A stretch of 64,000 nucleotides of DNA. Source: JBMYRH01 sp049602155. GTDB taxonomy: Bacteria; Myxococcota_A; UBA9042; PHBI01; JBMYRH01. The notes under the pieces are model-generated. The model was not told where the DNA came from, searched no databases, and saw nothing but the letters and a program-made list of their open reading frames with translations. How positions within the stretch are numbered: the stretch's first letter is position 1; each line of letters begins with the position of its first letter. Made by a program: the position numbers and the translations under genes. Positions 6,522 through 16,467 of this stretch are shown piece by piece. Location: contig JBMYRH010000021.1 in assembly GCA_049602155.1 (NCBI GenBank), forward strand, positions 1-64,000, read 5' to 3'.

Positions 6522-8504
6522 ATGCATGCGCATCGCGCGTCTCCCGCGAGACTGAACCTTACGAGGTCACCGATTCTAGCTATCAGCCAACTCCTTCGTC
6601 AGCGCGCCACGTTGATCGCCGCGCTGCTCCTGCTCGTTGTGCCCTCGGTCCACGCGGATATTGGCCGCTTCGACCTGGCTGGTCGGCTCTACACAAAGTG
6701 GCTCTATCAGAACGACGACTCGCAGGGGGTGCTCACCCACGGCAATCCGTTTCCAGCAGGGGACAACTTCTCGGGCTCGAATGGTGTGGGCAGTGAATTT
6801 GAGCTGAAGATCACCGGGGAGGTCTCTAACGCAGTGCGGGCAGAGGTGCGCCTGAAGAGCAGGTTTGGTGCGCTGTGGCACGACTGGTGGGAGAACGGAG
6901 ACCTCGCGACGGGGCCCCCGGATACCTCAGGCGAGAGCCTCGGCATGAATCACGCGGAGTACATTAAGCTCCGAGGTTACGCGATCGACGCCAACCTCCC
7001 GATCCCGGGGGTGCGGAGCTTGCTCGTGGGGTCGAGTGATCTCGGCATGTTCAACCCTTGGACGATCGGTAAGGTGCGGTACATCGATCGGGACAATGCG
7101 AAGGGGACGTTCTTGAGCGGAGGGACCGACAATGGTGCCTTCAGCTTTGTGGGGGCGATGATTGCCCTCCCTAAGCTCTTCGTTGGCCCGGGCTGGTCAA
7201 CCGGGGTCGCCGACCCGACCCTGAGGAACCCGTTTTGGAGCCGAGATTGGGCCTATGGACTCAAGCTCTCGTATGAAGACTACGACTACGGCAGCCTGAC
7301 TGCGGTCGCGACGCTCACCCACGACTCGGAGTTCGACATCGCAGATCCCGATGCATCTGGCAGCTTGTACAGCGACTGCACAGATGCGCTGGGGGACCCG
7401 ATCGCTGGCTGCACCTTAGACCACGGGGTTGAGACAATCTCTCGTTACACGAACGTGGTCGCGACGCTGCAATACAAGCACGTGCTCTTCGATGATGTCC
7501 TCGACATTGATGCGCTCTTCGGGCTGAGTCACAGCGACGTGAACCCCGACGCTGCATCCAACGGGGTCGCCGATAATCAGGGTATCTTCCCGATTGTATT
7601 TAAGGACACGCTGGACTGGGCAGCTGTCGTGCGACTCGAGCTGCTCGACCCGTTTGAGAATGGGCTCTCGTTTAAGCTCGAGGGGTTCTCTATCGGTGAA
7701 GATTGGAACAGCGTCTTCGCCTCGCGCCGGGAGGCTGATGTGCTCTTGACGGATGGGTTTATTCGCGGTGGTCAGCTGCCGACATTGAACCTAGCCAATG
7801 AGTTCGTGGACTTCGATGAACCCTGGTTTGAGAGCTGCATCGGCTGGTACGGCGTGACGTTGGTCCCTGTCCTTGAGTTGGACGTCGTGACGCTCAGCGG
7901 TGAAGCCACTTACATCGGCTATCATACGAACGCACAGGAGCGTGATGTCGACGGTGTGTACCCTGACTTTCTGCACACCGATGGCTTTACCGATGTGGAT
8001 CTCTACGATTACGCGAATGAGAACCGTCGAGGGCGAGACCCGCGGAGCGTCTACCGCAGAAACCAGCAGCGTCAGACAGCGATCGGCCGCCTCCACGCGC
8101 GGATTGAGCCAGAGCTTGATGTCGAGCTTGGGATCGAGGTTGGGGCCAAGCTTATCTACGACGTGGATGAGCGCAGCTTGACGACGCTTGACGACGACTA
8201 TGAGGGGTTACGGATCGCCTCTGAGCTGGCGATGGATGTCGCCCTGGGCGACTCCCTTCGCGTCGGAGCAGGGGCCATCGTTGAGTGGTGGCATGAGCGC
8301 AATCGAGCCGGCACGTTGGAGCAAGGATACGGGATGGATGAAACGCTTAAGGTGCGAGCGTTTCTGAGCGCTGTCTATGCCTGGTCAGGTTTGAATTTCG
8401 GTTATCGCCTTGAGTACGTGCACAAAGACCAAGCGCTCGAGCGCGACCCCGATCAACACTGGCGAGTGTTCCGCTCAAAGGCGACGTTGGAGGTCCTGTG
8501 GTAG
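6522..8504 (+). CDS. Outer-membrane beta-barrel protein
   Basis: 660 residues. The signal peptide has a long n-region and an h-region TLIAALLLLVVPS, with cleavage likely after VHA-DI. The mature protein shows alternating polar/hydrophobic strands with many aromatic residues (RLYTKWLYQND, NHAEYIKLRGYAIDA, WAYGLKLSYEDYDYG, GLNFGYRLEYVHKD). It ends in a terminal aromatic strand (ATLEVLW), a common outer-membrane insertion signal. Porin or alginate-porin-like superfamilies are possible; no specific family is claimed. The next gene overlaps its stop by 7 bp and encodes a lipoprotein, so the pair probably works together in the envelope. Confidence 0.7.
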   Translation: MHAHRASPARLNLTRSPILAISQLLRQRATLIAALLLLVVPSVHADIGRFDLAGRLYTKWLYQNDDSQGVLTHGNPFPAGDNFSGSNGVGSEFELKITGEVSNAVRAEVRLKSRFGALWHDWWENGDLATGPPDTSGESLGMNHAEYIKLRGYAIDANLPIPGVRSLLVGSSDLGMFNPWTIGKVRYIDRDNAKGTFLSGGTDNGAFSFVGAMIALPKLFVGPGWSTGVADPTLRNPFWSRDWAYGLKLSYEDYDYGSLTAVATLTHDSEFDIADPDASGSLYSDCTDALGDPIAGCTLDHGVETISRYTNVVATLQYKHVLFDDVLDIDALFGLSHSDVNPDAASNGVADNQGIFPIVFKDTLDWAAVVRLELLDPFENGLSFKLEGFSIGEDWNSVFASRREADVLLTDGFIRGGQLPTLNLANEFVDFDEPWFESCIGWYGVTLVPVLELDVVTLSGEATYIGYHTNAQERDVDGVYPDFLHTDGFTDVDLYDYANENRRGRDPRSVYRRNQQRQTAIGRLHARIEPELDVELGIEVGAKLIYDVDERSLTTLDDDYEGLRIASELAMDVALGDSLRVGAGAIVEWWHERNRAGTLEQGYGMDETLKVRAFLSAVYAWSGLNFGYRLEYVHKDQALERDPDQHWRVFRSKATLEVLW

Positions 8505-10015
8505 CGCGTTCCTTGCTCATCACGATAGCGGGAATCCTCCTCAGCGGATGCGGCCTGGAGGCGGAGCTCTTGGGCCCCGTTATGGACCAAGGTCACGTGG
8601 TGCTCCCAGAGCCTGAGGACACGTTCCTACATGGTCAGGCGCTCGGCTTTGCGGGCGGAAGTGTGCGGATCTTCACCAACGGTACGTCGGGACCGGACGG
8701 AGAGGCTGTTGTCGACGACGCTGGCCTCTTTGTGCAGCGGTTACCCGGTGCCTTCGAGGCAACCGGTGCGCTGCTCTGGATCACGTCTGAGACAGACGTC
8801 GGGCTCGCCCTCGTGCCAGAGGTGCCACGCGCAGCCAGCATCTTTCACGAAGCACAGCAGCTCTACGTCTGGGAGCAGCATGAACTGTTGAGCAACGTGG
8901 ACAGCTTGACCACGGCTGCGGCGATGACCATTCATGCAGCAGCGAGTCGATTGGGGTTAGGCCTAGACGCACTCGCACCGGAGACCATTCGACGTGCCTA
9001 CGACCGGTTGCTGGCGCATCGGGACGGGGAAGAGCACCCCTTTACGCGCTTCGAGCGTGCGATCACGACCTTGGACAGCACTGAGAGCGCACAGAGCGTC
9101 TCCAAGTACCGGGTCGACGCCCTTAACGGGTCTGGGTCGTTCTTGTCCGAGGCCTGGTTGGCGTCGGTCGAGGTTGACATGGACGGAGACGGTGTTGTCG
9201 ACAGTGACGTCTCTGCCTTTGATTCGCTCTTGGCGGAGGCTGGGTTGACCTTGGAGCTCGACACCTGCTTCGACTCGGCGGCGACCGTCGTGGTGTTCCA
9301 CGTCGACTTAAGGCCCGGTCGCTTGAACGGAAACTGCGCGGAGGTTGACCCTTACAAGCACACCAGCCCTGCACCGGGCAAGTCGGTGTTTCTCACCGGG
9401 GGGATCCACGAGGATACGCCGGTGTGCCGGCTTGGGGACACGAGTGACTGCCTGACGGAAGCGCAGATTGATGCGGCTAACGCGCTCCTCGGCGATTGGG
9501 AGCCAAACCGCGTAGCGATGCATGACGACGGTACGCAGGGGGACGTGCAGGCCAATGACGGCGTGTGGACGCTGGTGCTCACGTTGCCTTACATCGCGCC
9601 GATACTGGGTGATGCTGGGGACGTGGATGAAGCCTGGGCAGGCGTGAGGCTGGGCTACAAGTACTCCTTTGGCCAAGCCGGGAGTGGGTGGACAGACTCC
9701 GAGGAGTGGCCCGGTAATCGGCGCCTGCTCGAGCTGATTGACCTGAACGGAGATCACATCGTGACACGCTACGATGTCTTCGGTGACGAGACTTCCAACA
9801 AGGACTTTGTGAACCAGCGCGCCCCAGTGAAGGGCGGCTGCTCCTTCGTGACTTGGGCGCAAGACACAGAACAAGGCTGCCTCTCTGACACGCGCGAGAA
9901 CCGTTTGGGGCGCTTAGGCGTCTCGGCTGCATGCGACGGGGGAGCAGACGATATTGGCCTGTGGGATGAGCCTGGGCCCGTTACTCCACTCACGATCCCA
10001 TGCTCGGAGAGCTGA
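8498..10015 (+). CDS. Lipoprotein with calcium-loop-like motifs
   Basis: 505 residues starting with GTG at 8498, preceded by GGAGG and overlapping the barrel gene. Lipobox LLSGC at about residues 15-19. The protein contains Asp/Gly loops resembling dockerin or EF-hand calcium sites (DMDGDGVVDSD near 228, DLNGDHIVTRYD near 415). It also has an HDDGTQGDVQANDGVWT segment like those in secreted beta-sandwich modules. Cys pairs in the C-terminal half suggest disulfides. The function is unknown; coupling to the preceding barrel suggests an outer-membrane partner. Confidence 0.65.
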   Translation: MVARSLLITIAGILLSGCGLEAELLGPVMDQGHVVLPEPEDTFLHGQALGFAGGSVRIFTNGTSGPDGEAVVDDAGLFVQRLPGAFEATGALLWITSETDVGLALVPEVPRAASIFHEAQQLYVWEQHELLSNVDSLTTAAAMTIHAAASRLGLGLDALAPETIRRAYDRLLAHRDGEEHPFTRFERAITTLDSTESAQSVSKYRVDALNGSGSFLSEAWLASVEVDMDGDGVVDSDVSAFDSLLAEAGLTLELDTCFDSAATVVVFHVDLRPGRLNGNCAEVDPYKHTSPAPGKSVFLTGGIHEDTPVCRLGDTSDCLTEAQIDAANALLGDWEPNRVAMHDDGTQGDVQANDGVWTLVLTLPYIAPILGDAGDVDEAWAGVRLGYKYSFGQAGSGWTDSEEWPGNRRLLELIDLNGDHIVTRYDVFGDETSNKDFVNQRAPVKGGCSFVTWAQDTEQGCLSDTRENRLGRLGVSAACDGGADDIGLWDEPGPVTPLTIPCSES

Positions 10016-10071
10016 GGTTCCGCGTCACGCGCGTGAGTGAGCGTTGACCCCTGTGCTCTCACATCGCTATA

Positions 10072-10145
10072 GTCAGGCGTCTGACTGGAGCACTCAGCTC
10101 GGAAAGTGGTCAGGCGTTTGACTGGAGCCGTTGGCTCCACAAGTG
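10072..10145 (+). repeat. Two tandem 37-bp structured repeats
   Basis: Units 10072-10108 and 10109-10145 share their first 20 bases except for one C/T difference, and end in AAGTG. Each unit can form two hairpins: GTCAG..GCGT..(C/T)TGAC, then GAGC..GCTC in the first unit or GGAGCC-GTT-GGCTCC in the second. The second hairpin differs in sequence but not in pairing. They lie immediately before the lipoprotein start at 10155. Confidence 0.6.
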
Positions 10146-10154
10146 GGGTCGAGC

Positions 10155-13019
10155 ATGGCAGTTTCCAGGTACGTGAGCCCGTGGGTCGCGTGTTGGTGTG
10201 TAGTCGCAGTATCTTTGGGTGCATGTAGCGATGCAGGGACATCAGGGCTCGCCTCGGTGTCGGGTGACGGCACCGAGCAAAGCGACGCGAGCAGTCCTGA
10301 GGCTGGCAGCGGTGACAGCGCGACCGGTGTGGATGCCGTGTCCTCCGAGGGGACCAATGACGCCGGCGAGTCAGAGGCCGCGGACGGAGCGACGGAGGCT
10401 GATGATGACAGCGGGCCCAGCACGGTCAGTGACGCCAACCTGACCGACACCGACCCGGGTGCCGATGACACTCAGGGTGGCGGTGGTGACGATGACGCCA
10501 CCTCTGGCGGCGGCGACGATACATCGTCATCGGACGCTGGAGCAGGGGCTGGTGACACAGCCGATGCCGCTGGCCCGACCGAGCCTGAGCAGGCGGGTCA
10601 CCCTGGGTTCGAGATGATGCTTAAGATCGCCAGCCCCGGCGCTGGGCTCGGGGCGCAGGTGATCGGAGCAAAGACCACTGTCGCAGGCATCCTCTTTGGG
10701 GACGCAGATGAGATCACTTGGACGGCGATCTCGCCGACTGGTGCTGAGACGAGCGGCGAGATCATCCCAGGAGCGTTCTGGGTCTCGGGGCCGATCAGCC
10801 TGTCCCAAGGAGATAATCGGGTCACGGTCACCGCGATGCTCGGTGACGAGGTCGCGACCGACACGATCACGATCACTTACAACCCAGTGTTCCGCTTTGA
10901 CGAGCGTCCACTAGCGCGCCCTCCCGTGGTCTGGGCGGGGGCGTCGACGCCTGTCGTCTTCACCATCCCGGTATCGCTGTATCCCAACTTTGATGCGGAC
11001 ACTGTCTCACTCCTTGAGGTTGACGAGACGGGCGTCGAGATGTCGAACCTTGGGCAGATGCTGGACAACGGCGCAACGGCGTCAGTCGGCGATGAGATCG
11101 AGTCGGACGGTGTCTTTACGAAGAAGGTGACCATTAACTGCTCGGGCTCTGCACACAAGTTCTTCCGTGTCAGCGTTCAGGCTCGGAAGGGGCAGGAGTG
11201 GTACACGGCGTATTCGCCACAGATCACTGTTCAGTGTGTTCAGCATTACACCCCAGTGACGTGTCAGTCTGACTATGGTGTGATTCAGCAGGCGCAGCAG
11301 TTGGCGGATGCAGGCTCCTCGACCGCCGAGGTGGTCGCCGCGCTGCTCGACAGCGACGCGGTTGAAGACGCGGGCAGGGCCGACGGCGATGGGTACTCTG
11401 CTTGGGTGCAATTCAAGTCAGGTGTCCTGGGCGCGGTGCTCATGGCGCCCCCCGGGTTGCGTGGTTCTGGGCTCCCCTACGATGATCCATTCGCGACAGG
11501 TCCGATGCCCACAGCCGTCGTGAGTCAGAACATTGTCGACCTGGGCTCGAAGAAGGCCATCGTCTTGGCCCCGTTCGCCAGCGAGTTTGGCGTGACGGAT
11601 GATGGACCAGATGTCGCGCTCTCATTGGCGACCAGCGAGTGCCCGACCTTCGCCCTCGCCGGTGGTGCGACGCTGCAGGGGCCCTCGGCGTCCCTCGATC
11701 GCTTCCGAGAGCTCAACATCTACGGTGCGGTGTCCATCAGTTCACACGGGGAGGCGCTCTTTGGAGAGATGTCCGTCGAGGACAAGCAGTCACTCTACGA
11801 GTGGGATCATGAGGGGAGCCAAGAGGTGATCTGGTCGGGCGAGCAAGTCCAGTGCAACCAGCTCTTGCAGAACAACCAAGCCTGCACGGTGTCCAGCTCG
11901 AACCCCACCGGAGGGTGCCCTTCAGGGACCGTTTGCCTCGTCACCTCGGGCGCAGGGGGAAGCACGAGCTCAGGGCTCTGCCTTGACCGCACTCAGGTGG
12001 ACTTGCGCTTGGGGCGCTTGGTCATGACCAATAAAGGTTACGCGATGACGTCCTCGTTCTTCGAGGCCTACGCAGGGCGTGGTTTCCCGAACAGCCTCGT
12101 GAACCTCGGAGCGTGTCGCACGATGCATAACGGGACGCTTGTGGGCGCGCTGTTCTCGCATGGAGCAAAGGCCATCACTGGCTTCTCTGGATATGTTGAG
12201 AGCGCGTTCGCCAAGGCGCAGGTGAAGGCTCTGTTTGAGGGCTCTGTGGGGCTGGGGGTCGTTGGGCTTGGCTATACCCCCGCCGAGGATCCATCCAATC
12301 CAGGCTCGATGTGGCGCCTCTTTGGGGCGAGTAACCTCGACCTGTCCAAGGCCGACATCATCAACGCGAGCTTTGAGACTGGCGATACGACAGGCTGGAG
12401 TCGGGATGGCGATGGCCGCGTGATCACAAAACTAGGCAGCACAGGGCCGGTCGAAGGCAAGTTCATGGGGCTGCTCTCGACGGGCCTTGGCTTTACGGTC
12501 CAGACAGGCAAGTTAGAGCAGGACTTCTGCATCCCGGCAGACAAGTCCGAGGTGCACCTCTACTGGAAGTTCTTCTCGGAGGAGTTCAAGGAGTACTGCG
12601 GGTCGCAGTTCCAGGACACTTTCCAGGCTGTACTGCTAGGCAGTGGTGGCCAATTGACGATCGTCGACACGAAGGTCGATGACCTCTGCTTCTACACCGA
12701 CGGCTCCTGCGGGAGTTGCAACAACCCGACGGGCTGTGACTTCGAGTGTATGGGTGGAAATGGCTGTGAATGGGACCCATCTACGGCGACCTGCAGCGGC
12801 GAATACAACTGCTCCTGTGGCAAGTTCTTTGTGGGGCTCCAGGACAGCGACGTCAGCTTCGACCAGGGCGGCGTGTTCAACACCTTCTGGCAGAAGAGCG
12901 TGAAGAACGTCACTGCTCTCGCCGGGACCGGGAAAGTGAAGCTTCGGCTGTTCAGCTCGGACACTGGGGACTCAATCTTCGATACGGTGGTCTTGGTCGA
13001 CGATATCGAGTTCCGCTAG
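10155..13019 (+). CDS. Clan CD (caspase/gingipain-like) peptidase lipoprotein
   Basis: 954 residues from the ATG at 10155. Lipobox VSLGAC, then an Asp/Ser/Gly/Thr-rich tether to about residue 155 and an Ig-like segment. The central domain has the clan CD pattern. A strand ends in SSHGEALFG (His about 531). A later strand NSLVNLGACRTMHNG (Cys about 654) is followed by LFSHGAKAITGFSGYV, which resembles C25/caspase-like peptidases. A Cys-rich insert (QNNQACTV..GGCPSGTVC) sits between them. The C-terminal part (NASFETGDTTGW..) resembles a choice-of-anchor or jelly-roll module. Probably a surface cysteine peptidase; activity is inferred from the dyad only. Confidence 0.65.
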   Translation: MAVSRYVSPWVACWCVVAVSLGACSDAGTSGLASVSGDGTEQSDASSPEAGSGDSATGVDAVSSEGTNDAGESEAADGATEADDDSGPSTVSDANLTDTDPGADDTQGGGGDDDATSGGGDDTSSSDAGAGAGDTADAAGPTEPEQAGHPGFEMMLKIASPGAGLGAQVIGAKTTVAGILFGDADEITWTAISPTGAETSGEIIPGAFWVSGPISLSQGDNRVTVTAMLGDEVATDTITITYNPVFRFDERPLARPPVVWAGASTPVVFTIPVSLYPNFDADTVSLLEVDETGVEMSNLGQMLDNGATASVGDEIESDGVFTKKVTINCSGSAHKFFRVSVQARKGQEWYTAYSPQITVQCVQHYTPVTCQSDYGVIQQAQQLADAGSSTAEVVAALLDSDAVEDAGRADGDGYSAWVQFKSGVLGAVLMAPPGLRGSGLPYDDPFATGPMPTAVVSQNIVDLGSKKAIVLAPFASEFGVTDDGPDVALSLATSECPTFALAGGATLQGPSASLDRFRELNIYGAVSISSHGEALFGEMSVEDKQSLYEWDHEGSQEVIWSGEQVQCNQLLQNNQACTVSSSNPTGGCPSGTVCLVTSGAGGSTSSGLCLDRTQVDLRLGRLVMTNKGYAMTSSFFEAYAGRGFPNSLVNLGACRTMHNGTLVGALFSHGAKAITGFSGYVESAFAKAQVKALFEGSVGLGVVGLGYTPAEDPSNPGSMWRLFGASNLDLSKADIINASFETGDTTGWSRDGDGRVITKLGSTGPVEGKFMGLLSTGLGFTVQTGKLEQDFCIPADKSEVHLYWKFFSEEFKEYCGSQFQDTFQAVLLGSGGQLTIVDTKVDDLCFYTDGSCGSCNNPTGCDFECMGGNGCEWDPSTATCSGEYNCSCGKFFVGLQDSDVSFDQGGVFNTFWQKSVKNVTALAGTGKVKLRLFSSDTGDSIFDTVVLVDDIEFR

Positions 13020-13031
13020 ACGGCTGGGGGT

Positions 13032-16000
13032 TCAGTAGGTCAGGGAGAAGGACGCCGCCTCGGGTGCAAGCTCGTAGGCGTCGCCGGACACGCCCTCCGG
13101 GAGCGCTTGGTCTGCCGTGTAGTCGCCGGTGCCGTTTGTCAGACGGGTGATGAAGCCCAGCTGGTGGGTGGCCCCGGTGGGCGGTCCGAGTAGGGCTTCA
13201 AGGGGGATGCGCGCCTCGACGCTTGATGGGCTGCCATAGACAGCGCCGTTGATGAGCCATGGGAAGTCATCGGCGGGGGCGAGCGCGCGCCAACCTGCGG
13301 TCGCGTCGATGGGATCGGCGAAGAGGGGATCGTAGCCGCTCATGTTCAGGCTCGTGACCGCGACCTCTGCGCCGAAGCCGGGGGCAGTGAACTCAAGGAT
13401 GCCCCCGAGGACCGCGTCGACGGCGTGATTCGAGTCCGTGAGCGAAGCGGTTTGAGTGACGCCCGTGCTGTCACCTAGGTCGACGTCGATGTACACGACG
13501 ATCGCGTTGAAACCATCGGCAGCGTAGCACTGCCCCTCGACTGCGACGTACAGGTGGGTGTCATCTGCCGCGACGTAGAGACCCTGGAGGGTGTTATCGT
13601 CTCCCCATGATGAAGGGAGGGTGTTCGTCGCGAGCAGGCTCGCCTCAGGCCACTCGTTGAGCAGCCCGTCCCAGCTCTCGACGTAGGAAAGCGTAATCTC
13701 AGCGGTCCCCTCAGGGCAGCTCAACACGAGCGTCGCGTCGCCAGCCGGTTGAGCGGGCGCAACGAAGGTGAGGTTCGGCGCATCCCAGGACGTGGTGAGC
13801 ACGACATCATCCATCGATAATGTGCAGCTCTCTGCGAGCCCGATGCCCTCAAGGATGACATTCCCACCTCCGGGTAACCAGCTCGTCTCTGGGGTGATAG
13901 CGGTGACTGCGACCGGGGGAGCGGCGCTAAGGTCTAGGGTCACCAGCTGGTCAGCCTGTAGTCCGTTGTCCGTCCCGTCTCGATCGACGAACAGCCAATA
14001 GGCCGACACCCCGAGTGAGAAACGCATGGTCGCTGACCAGCTCCCCTCGGGGGCCGTGAAGCTGCCCTCCCAGACGTCGTTATTATCAGCATCGGATGAG
14101 AACGTCGCCGGAGACCACGTCCAATCGTCGCTGTCACCAGGAAGGCTCCCGAGTGGCCCGTAACCGACTTCGGCGACGATCCCGAAGCCAGGGCCCGCAC
14201 CTTCAGTGACCGTGGCCTCGTAGACCTCGGCGGAGAGCGTGATGGTTTGCACCTCGGCCAAGGCGGCGACGGATGTGGGCGGATTAAGCCGACCCCAATC
14301 TGGGACGTTGGGGGAGTAGGTGAAGGCGTCCGAGAGCGTCGCTTCCTGCCCATCCGGGTTCACGACCGTGAGGGGGACGACCCCAAGCGGGGCTTCTGGC
14401 GAAGTGGTAGACAGTGAGGCGCCATCTGGGGCCACGATTGTCTCTGAAGCGGTCGCCGTGCCAAAGCGCACGACAGCCCCCACTGCGAAGTTGGCGCCCT
14501 GCACCGTGACCTGTGTCCCGCCGCTTGAGGGCCCGTTTGCGGGTGTAACCGAGGTCACCTCCGGGGCGCTTCCAGCCGTCACGTAGGTGAACCCGCCGGG
14601 GTAAGTCGAGGAGGCGCCGTCTATGTGGGTGACCGTGACATCGGTTGAGCCGAGCGGGTGCGGCGGGGTTATGACGAAAAGTTCACTCGGGGAAAAAGAG
14701 ATGAGCTCTGCGTCAGCGTCCCCAAAGGTGACGGTCACCCCCTCTTCGAACCCTGAACCTTGTAAGCTCACTGTGCTGCCGCCTAGCTCGCTCCCGGTCG
14801 CAGGGATGATCAACACTAGTTCAGGAGAGGAGGTGGGGACACTGCAGACGCCCTCGACACACACCGCGTTTGGCTCCGAACATTGTGTTTCTGGTCCACA
14901 CTCATCATCGGATGGCGTGATGCAATCACCATCGACACAGACTTCGTCGTCGTCGCAGTTAACGATATCGCATGGGTCCTCTGTGGAGGGCTCGCACTCG
15001 CCGTCCATGCAGGACTCACCGTCGCCGCAAGGGGTCTCTTCGTCGCAGTTGACGTCATCGGCAGGGATGCAGGCGGCGGCCTCACAAATGAAGCCCACAG
15101 GGCAAGGGAGGTCTGCGCCGCACTCGGCAGCATCCGGCTCAGTAAGTGGGATATCGGCGTCATCCGGGCACACCGTGAGTGCGGTGTTGAGCGAGAGCCC
15201 CTTGCTGTCCAGGCTCTGCACAATATCGGCGTCCACCCAGCCGTCGAGGCAGTGCATACGCGCGGATGTGCCGTCCGATGCTGCTTCACCTGCGACTTTG
15301 TACTCGGCTGCGAGATCTGGGTCGAGTTCGCCTAGCGCAAAGACAAACACGAATTGAGCCTCTTGGCCCGGGCGGAGCAGGCCAATATGACCATGAGCAT
15401 AGGCGCTGTGGCGGTAGGTGAGGACGCCGTCGCCTGCCACCGCGTCTCCGAGTTTACCGTTGTCGAGGAGTTGCACGGGGGTCCAAGAGTTCATACTCCC
15501 TTTCAGGTAGACCGCGTGGCTGTCGAGGCTGATCGAGGCGTAGTCCGGGTGGAGCGCAGCGAGGTCTACGGTGACCTCGATGTCCCGGTCCCCATGGGCG
15601 GGGATCACGAGCCCCTCTGCGTTCAGCTGTCCCGAGGCGTCAATAGGGACATTTAAGAGCCCATTGGGACCTTGCCAAATCCAGCGCATGTCTTCGTTTA
15701 GGACGCCATATGAGATGAGCCGATCTTGCTCAGGTGCGTAGCAGACGGCGACGCTAAAGATGTGGTCACCGGCGATGTGTCCCTCGGCCTCATGACCACC
15801 GCTGCTGATCGGGCCATCGTCCCAAAGGGGAGGGTAGGGGCCGTCCGTGGGTTGCCAGGCTGTCGCGTACGCGATGGTGTTGGTGGTGACGTCAAACGCA
15901 AAGGAGCCTGTCCACAGGAGCTCTCCTTCTTCGTAAGTCTGGTTGGCAGAGTCGTCGACGCTCATCGTCAGCGAGACCTGCCCTGCTTCACAGTGGGGGA

Positions 16001-16187
16001 CGACCTCTGTGCTGTCTGAGGGGACAGTGGAGCTATCCGTCTGGAGCGGCGCGGTATCTGAACTGCGAGGTGGCCCAGTGTCTTCGATGTCATCGCTTGG
16101 ATTGTTTGCGCCGGTAGAGGCTTCGCCACCGCAGGCGCCGAGGAGCAAGGCTAACGCGAAGCTCCATAGTGTGCGGTTCGTGAACAT
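13032..16187 (-). CDS. Large lipoprotein with three IPT/TIG domains
   Basis: 1051 residues from the ATG at 16187, chosen because AGGAG lies 8 nt upstream and a lipoprotein signal follows (MFTNRTLWSFALALLLGAC). A Ser/Asp/Thr-rich tether leads to two carbohydrate-module-like segments and a Cys-rich region (CGADLPCPVGFICEA, CGDGESCMDGEC and CDDDEVCVDGDC). Three IPT/TIG Ig-like domains follow: IIPATGSELGGSTVSLQGSGF, SVTPANGPSSGGTQVTVQGANF and AITPETSWLPGGG. The C-terminal segment (LYVAVEGQCYAADGFNAIVVYID) resembles a CBM9-like sandwich. It is an envelope or surface adhesin-like protein of unknown partner, convergent with the caspase-like gene, which ends 12 bp away. Confidence 0.75.
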   Translation of the reverse strand: MFTNRTLWSFALALLLGACGGEASTGANNPSDDIEDTGPPRSSDTAPLQTDSSTVPSDSTEVVPHCEAGQVSLTMSVDDSANQTYEEGELLWTGSFAFDVTTNTIAYATAWQPTDGPYPPLWDDGPISSGGHEAEGHIAGDHIFSVAVCYAPEQDRLISYGVLNEDMRWIWQGPNGLLNVPIDASGQLNAEGLVIPAHGDRDIEVTVDLAALHPDYASISLDSHAVYLKGSMNSWTPVQLLDNGKLGDAVAGDGVLTYRHSAYAHGHIGLLRPGQEAQFVFVFALGELDPDLAAEYKVAGEAASDGTSARMHCLDGWVDADIVQSLDSKGLSLNTALTVCPDDADIPLTEPDAAECGADLPCPVGFICEAAACIPADDVNCDEETPCGDGESCMDGECEPSTEDPCDIVNCDDDEVCVDGDCITPSDDECGPETQCSEPNAVCVEGVCSVPTSSPELVLIIPATGSELGGSTVSLQGSGFEEGVTVTFGDADAELISFSPSELFVITPPHPLGSTDVTVTHIDGASSTYPGGFTYVTAGSAPEVTSVTPANGPSSGGTQVTVQGANFAVGAVVRFGTATASETIVAPDGASLSTTSPEAPLGVVPLTVVNPDGQEATLSDAFTYSPNVPDWGRLNPPTSVAALAEVQTITLSAEVYEATVTEGAGPGFGIVAEVGYGPLGSLPGDSDDWTWSPATFSSDADNNDVWEGSFTAPEGSWSATMRFSLGVSAYWLFVDRDGTDNGLQADQLVTLDLSAAPPVAVTAITPETSWLPGGGNVILEGIGLAESCTLSMDDVVLTTSWDAPNLTFVAPAQPAGDATLVLSCPEGTAEITLSYVESWDGLLNEWPEASLLATNTLPSSWGDDNTLQGLYVAADDTHLYVAVEGQCYAADGFNAIVVYIDVDLGDSTGVTQTASLTDSNHAVDAVLGGILEFTAPGFGAEVAVTSLNMSGYDPLFADPIDATAGWRALAPADDFPWLINGAVYGSPSSVEARIPLEALLGPPTGATHQLGFITRLTNGTGDYTADQALPEGVSGDAYELAPEAASFSLTY

Positions 16188-16467
16188 GTGAAGGCTCCTG
16201 TAGGTGGAGGCTCTTGCAGCCTCTCGCAAGAGCGGCATGAGCATTTTGTCTGGCAGCCTGGGGTGAGGCTGTGCCGCTGGCTTGAATACGCTGTGGTGAT
16301 GCACAGGTCGGCTTTTAGGGCCCCCTTGGGAAGGGCAGCTGAGTTGTCCGGAGTGTCTCACATTTTTCGAGGTGGGACACGACCTAGGGGAGCTAAGTGA
16401 CCGCCATGCAAGGGGGGGCGTCGTTGGCATGACTCGTGCTGTCTGAGGGGGCGACTAAGGAGTGGTG

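Noticed and set aside
16188..16400. 70-codon frame upstream of comM
   Set aside because: Non-coding composition, in a divergent promoter region.
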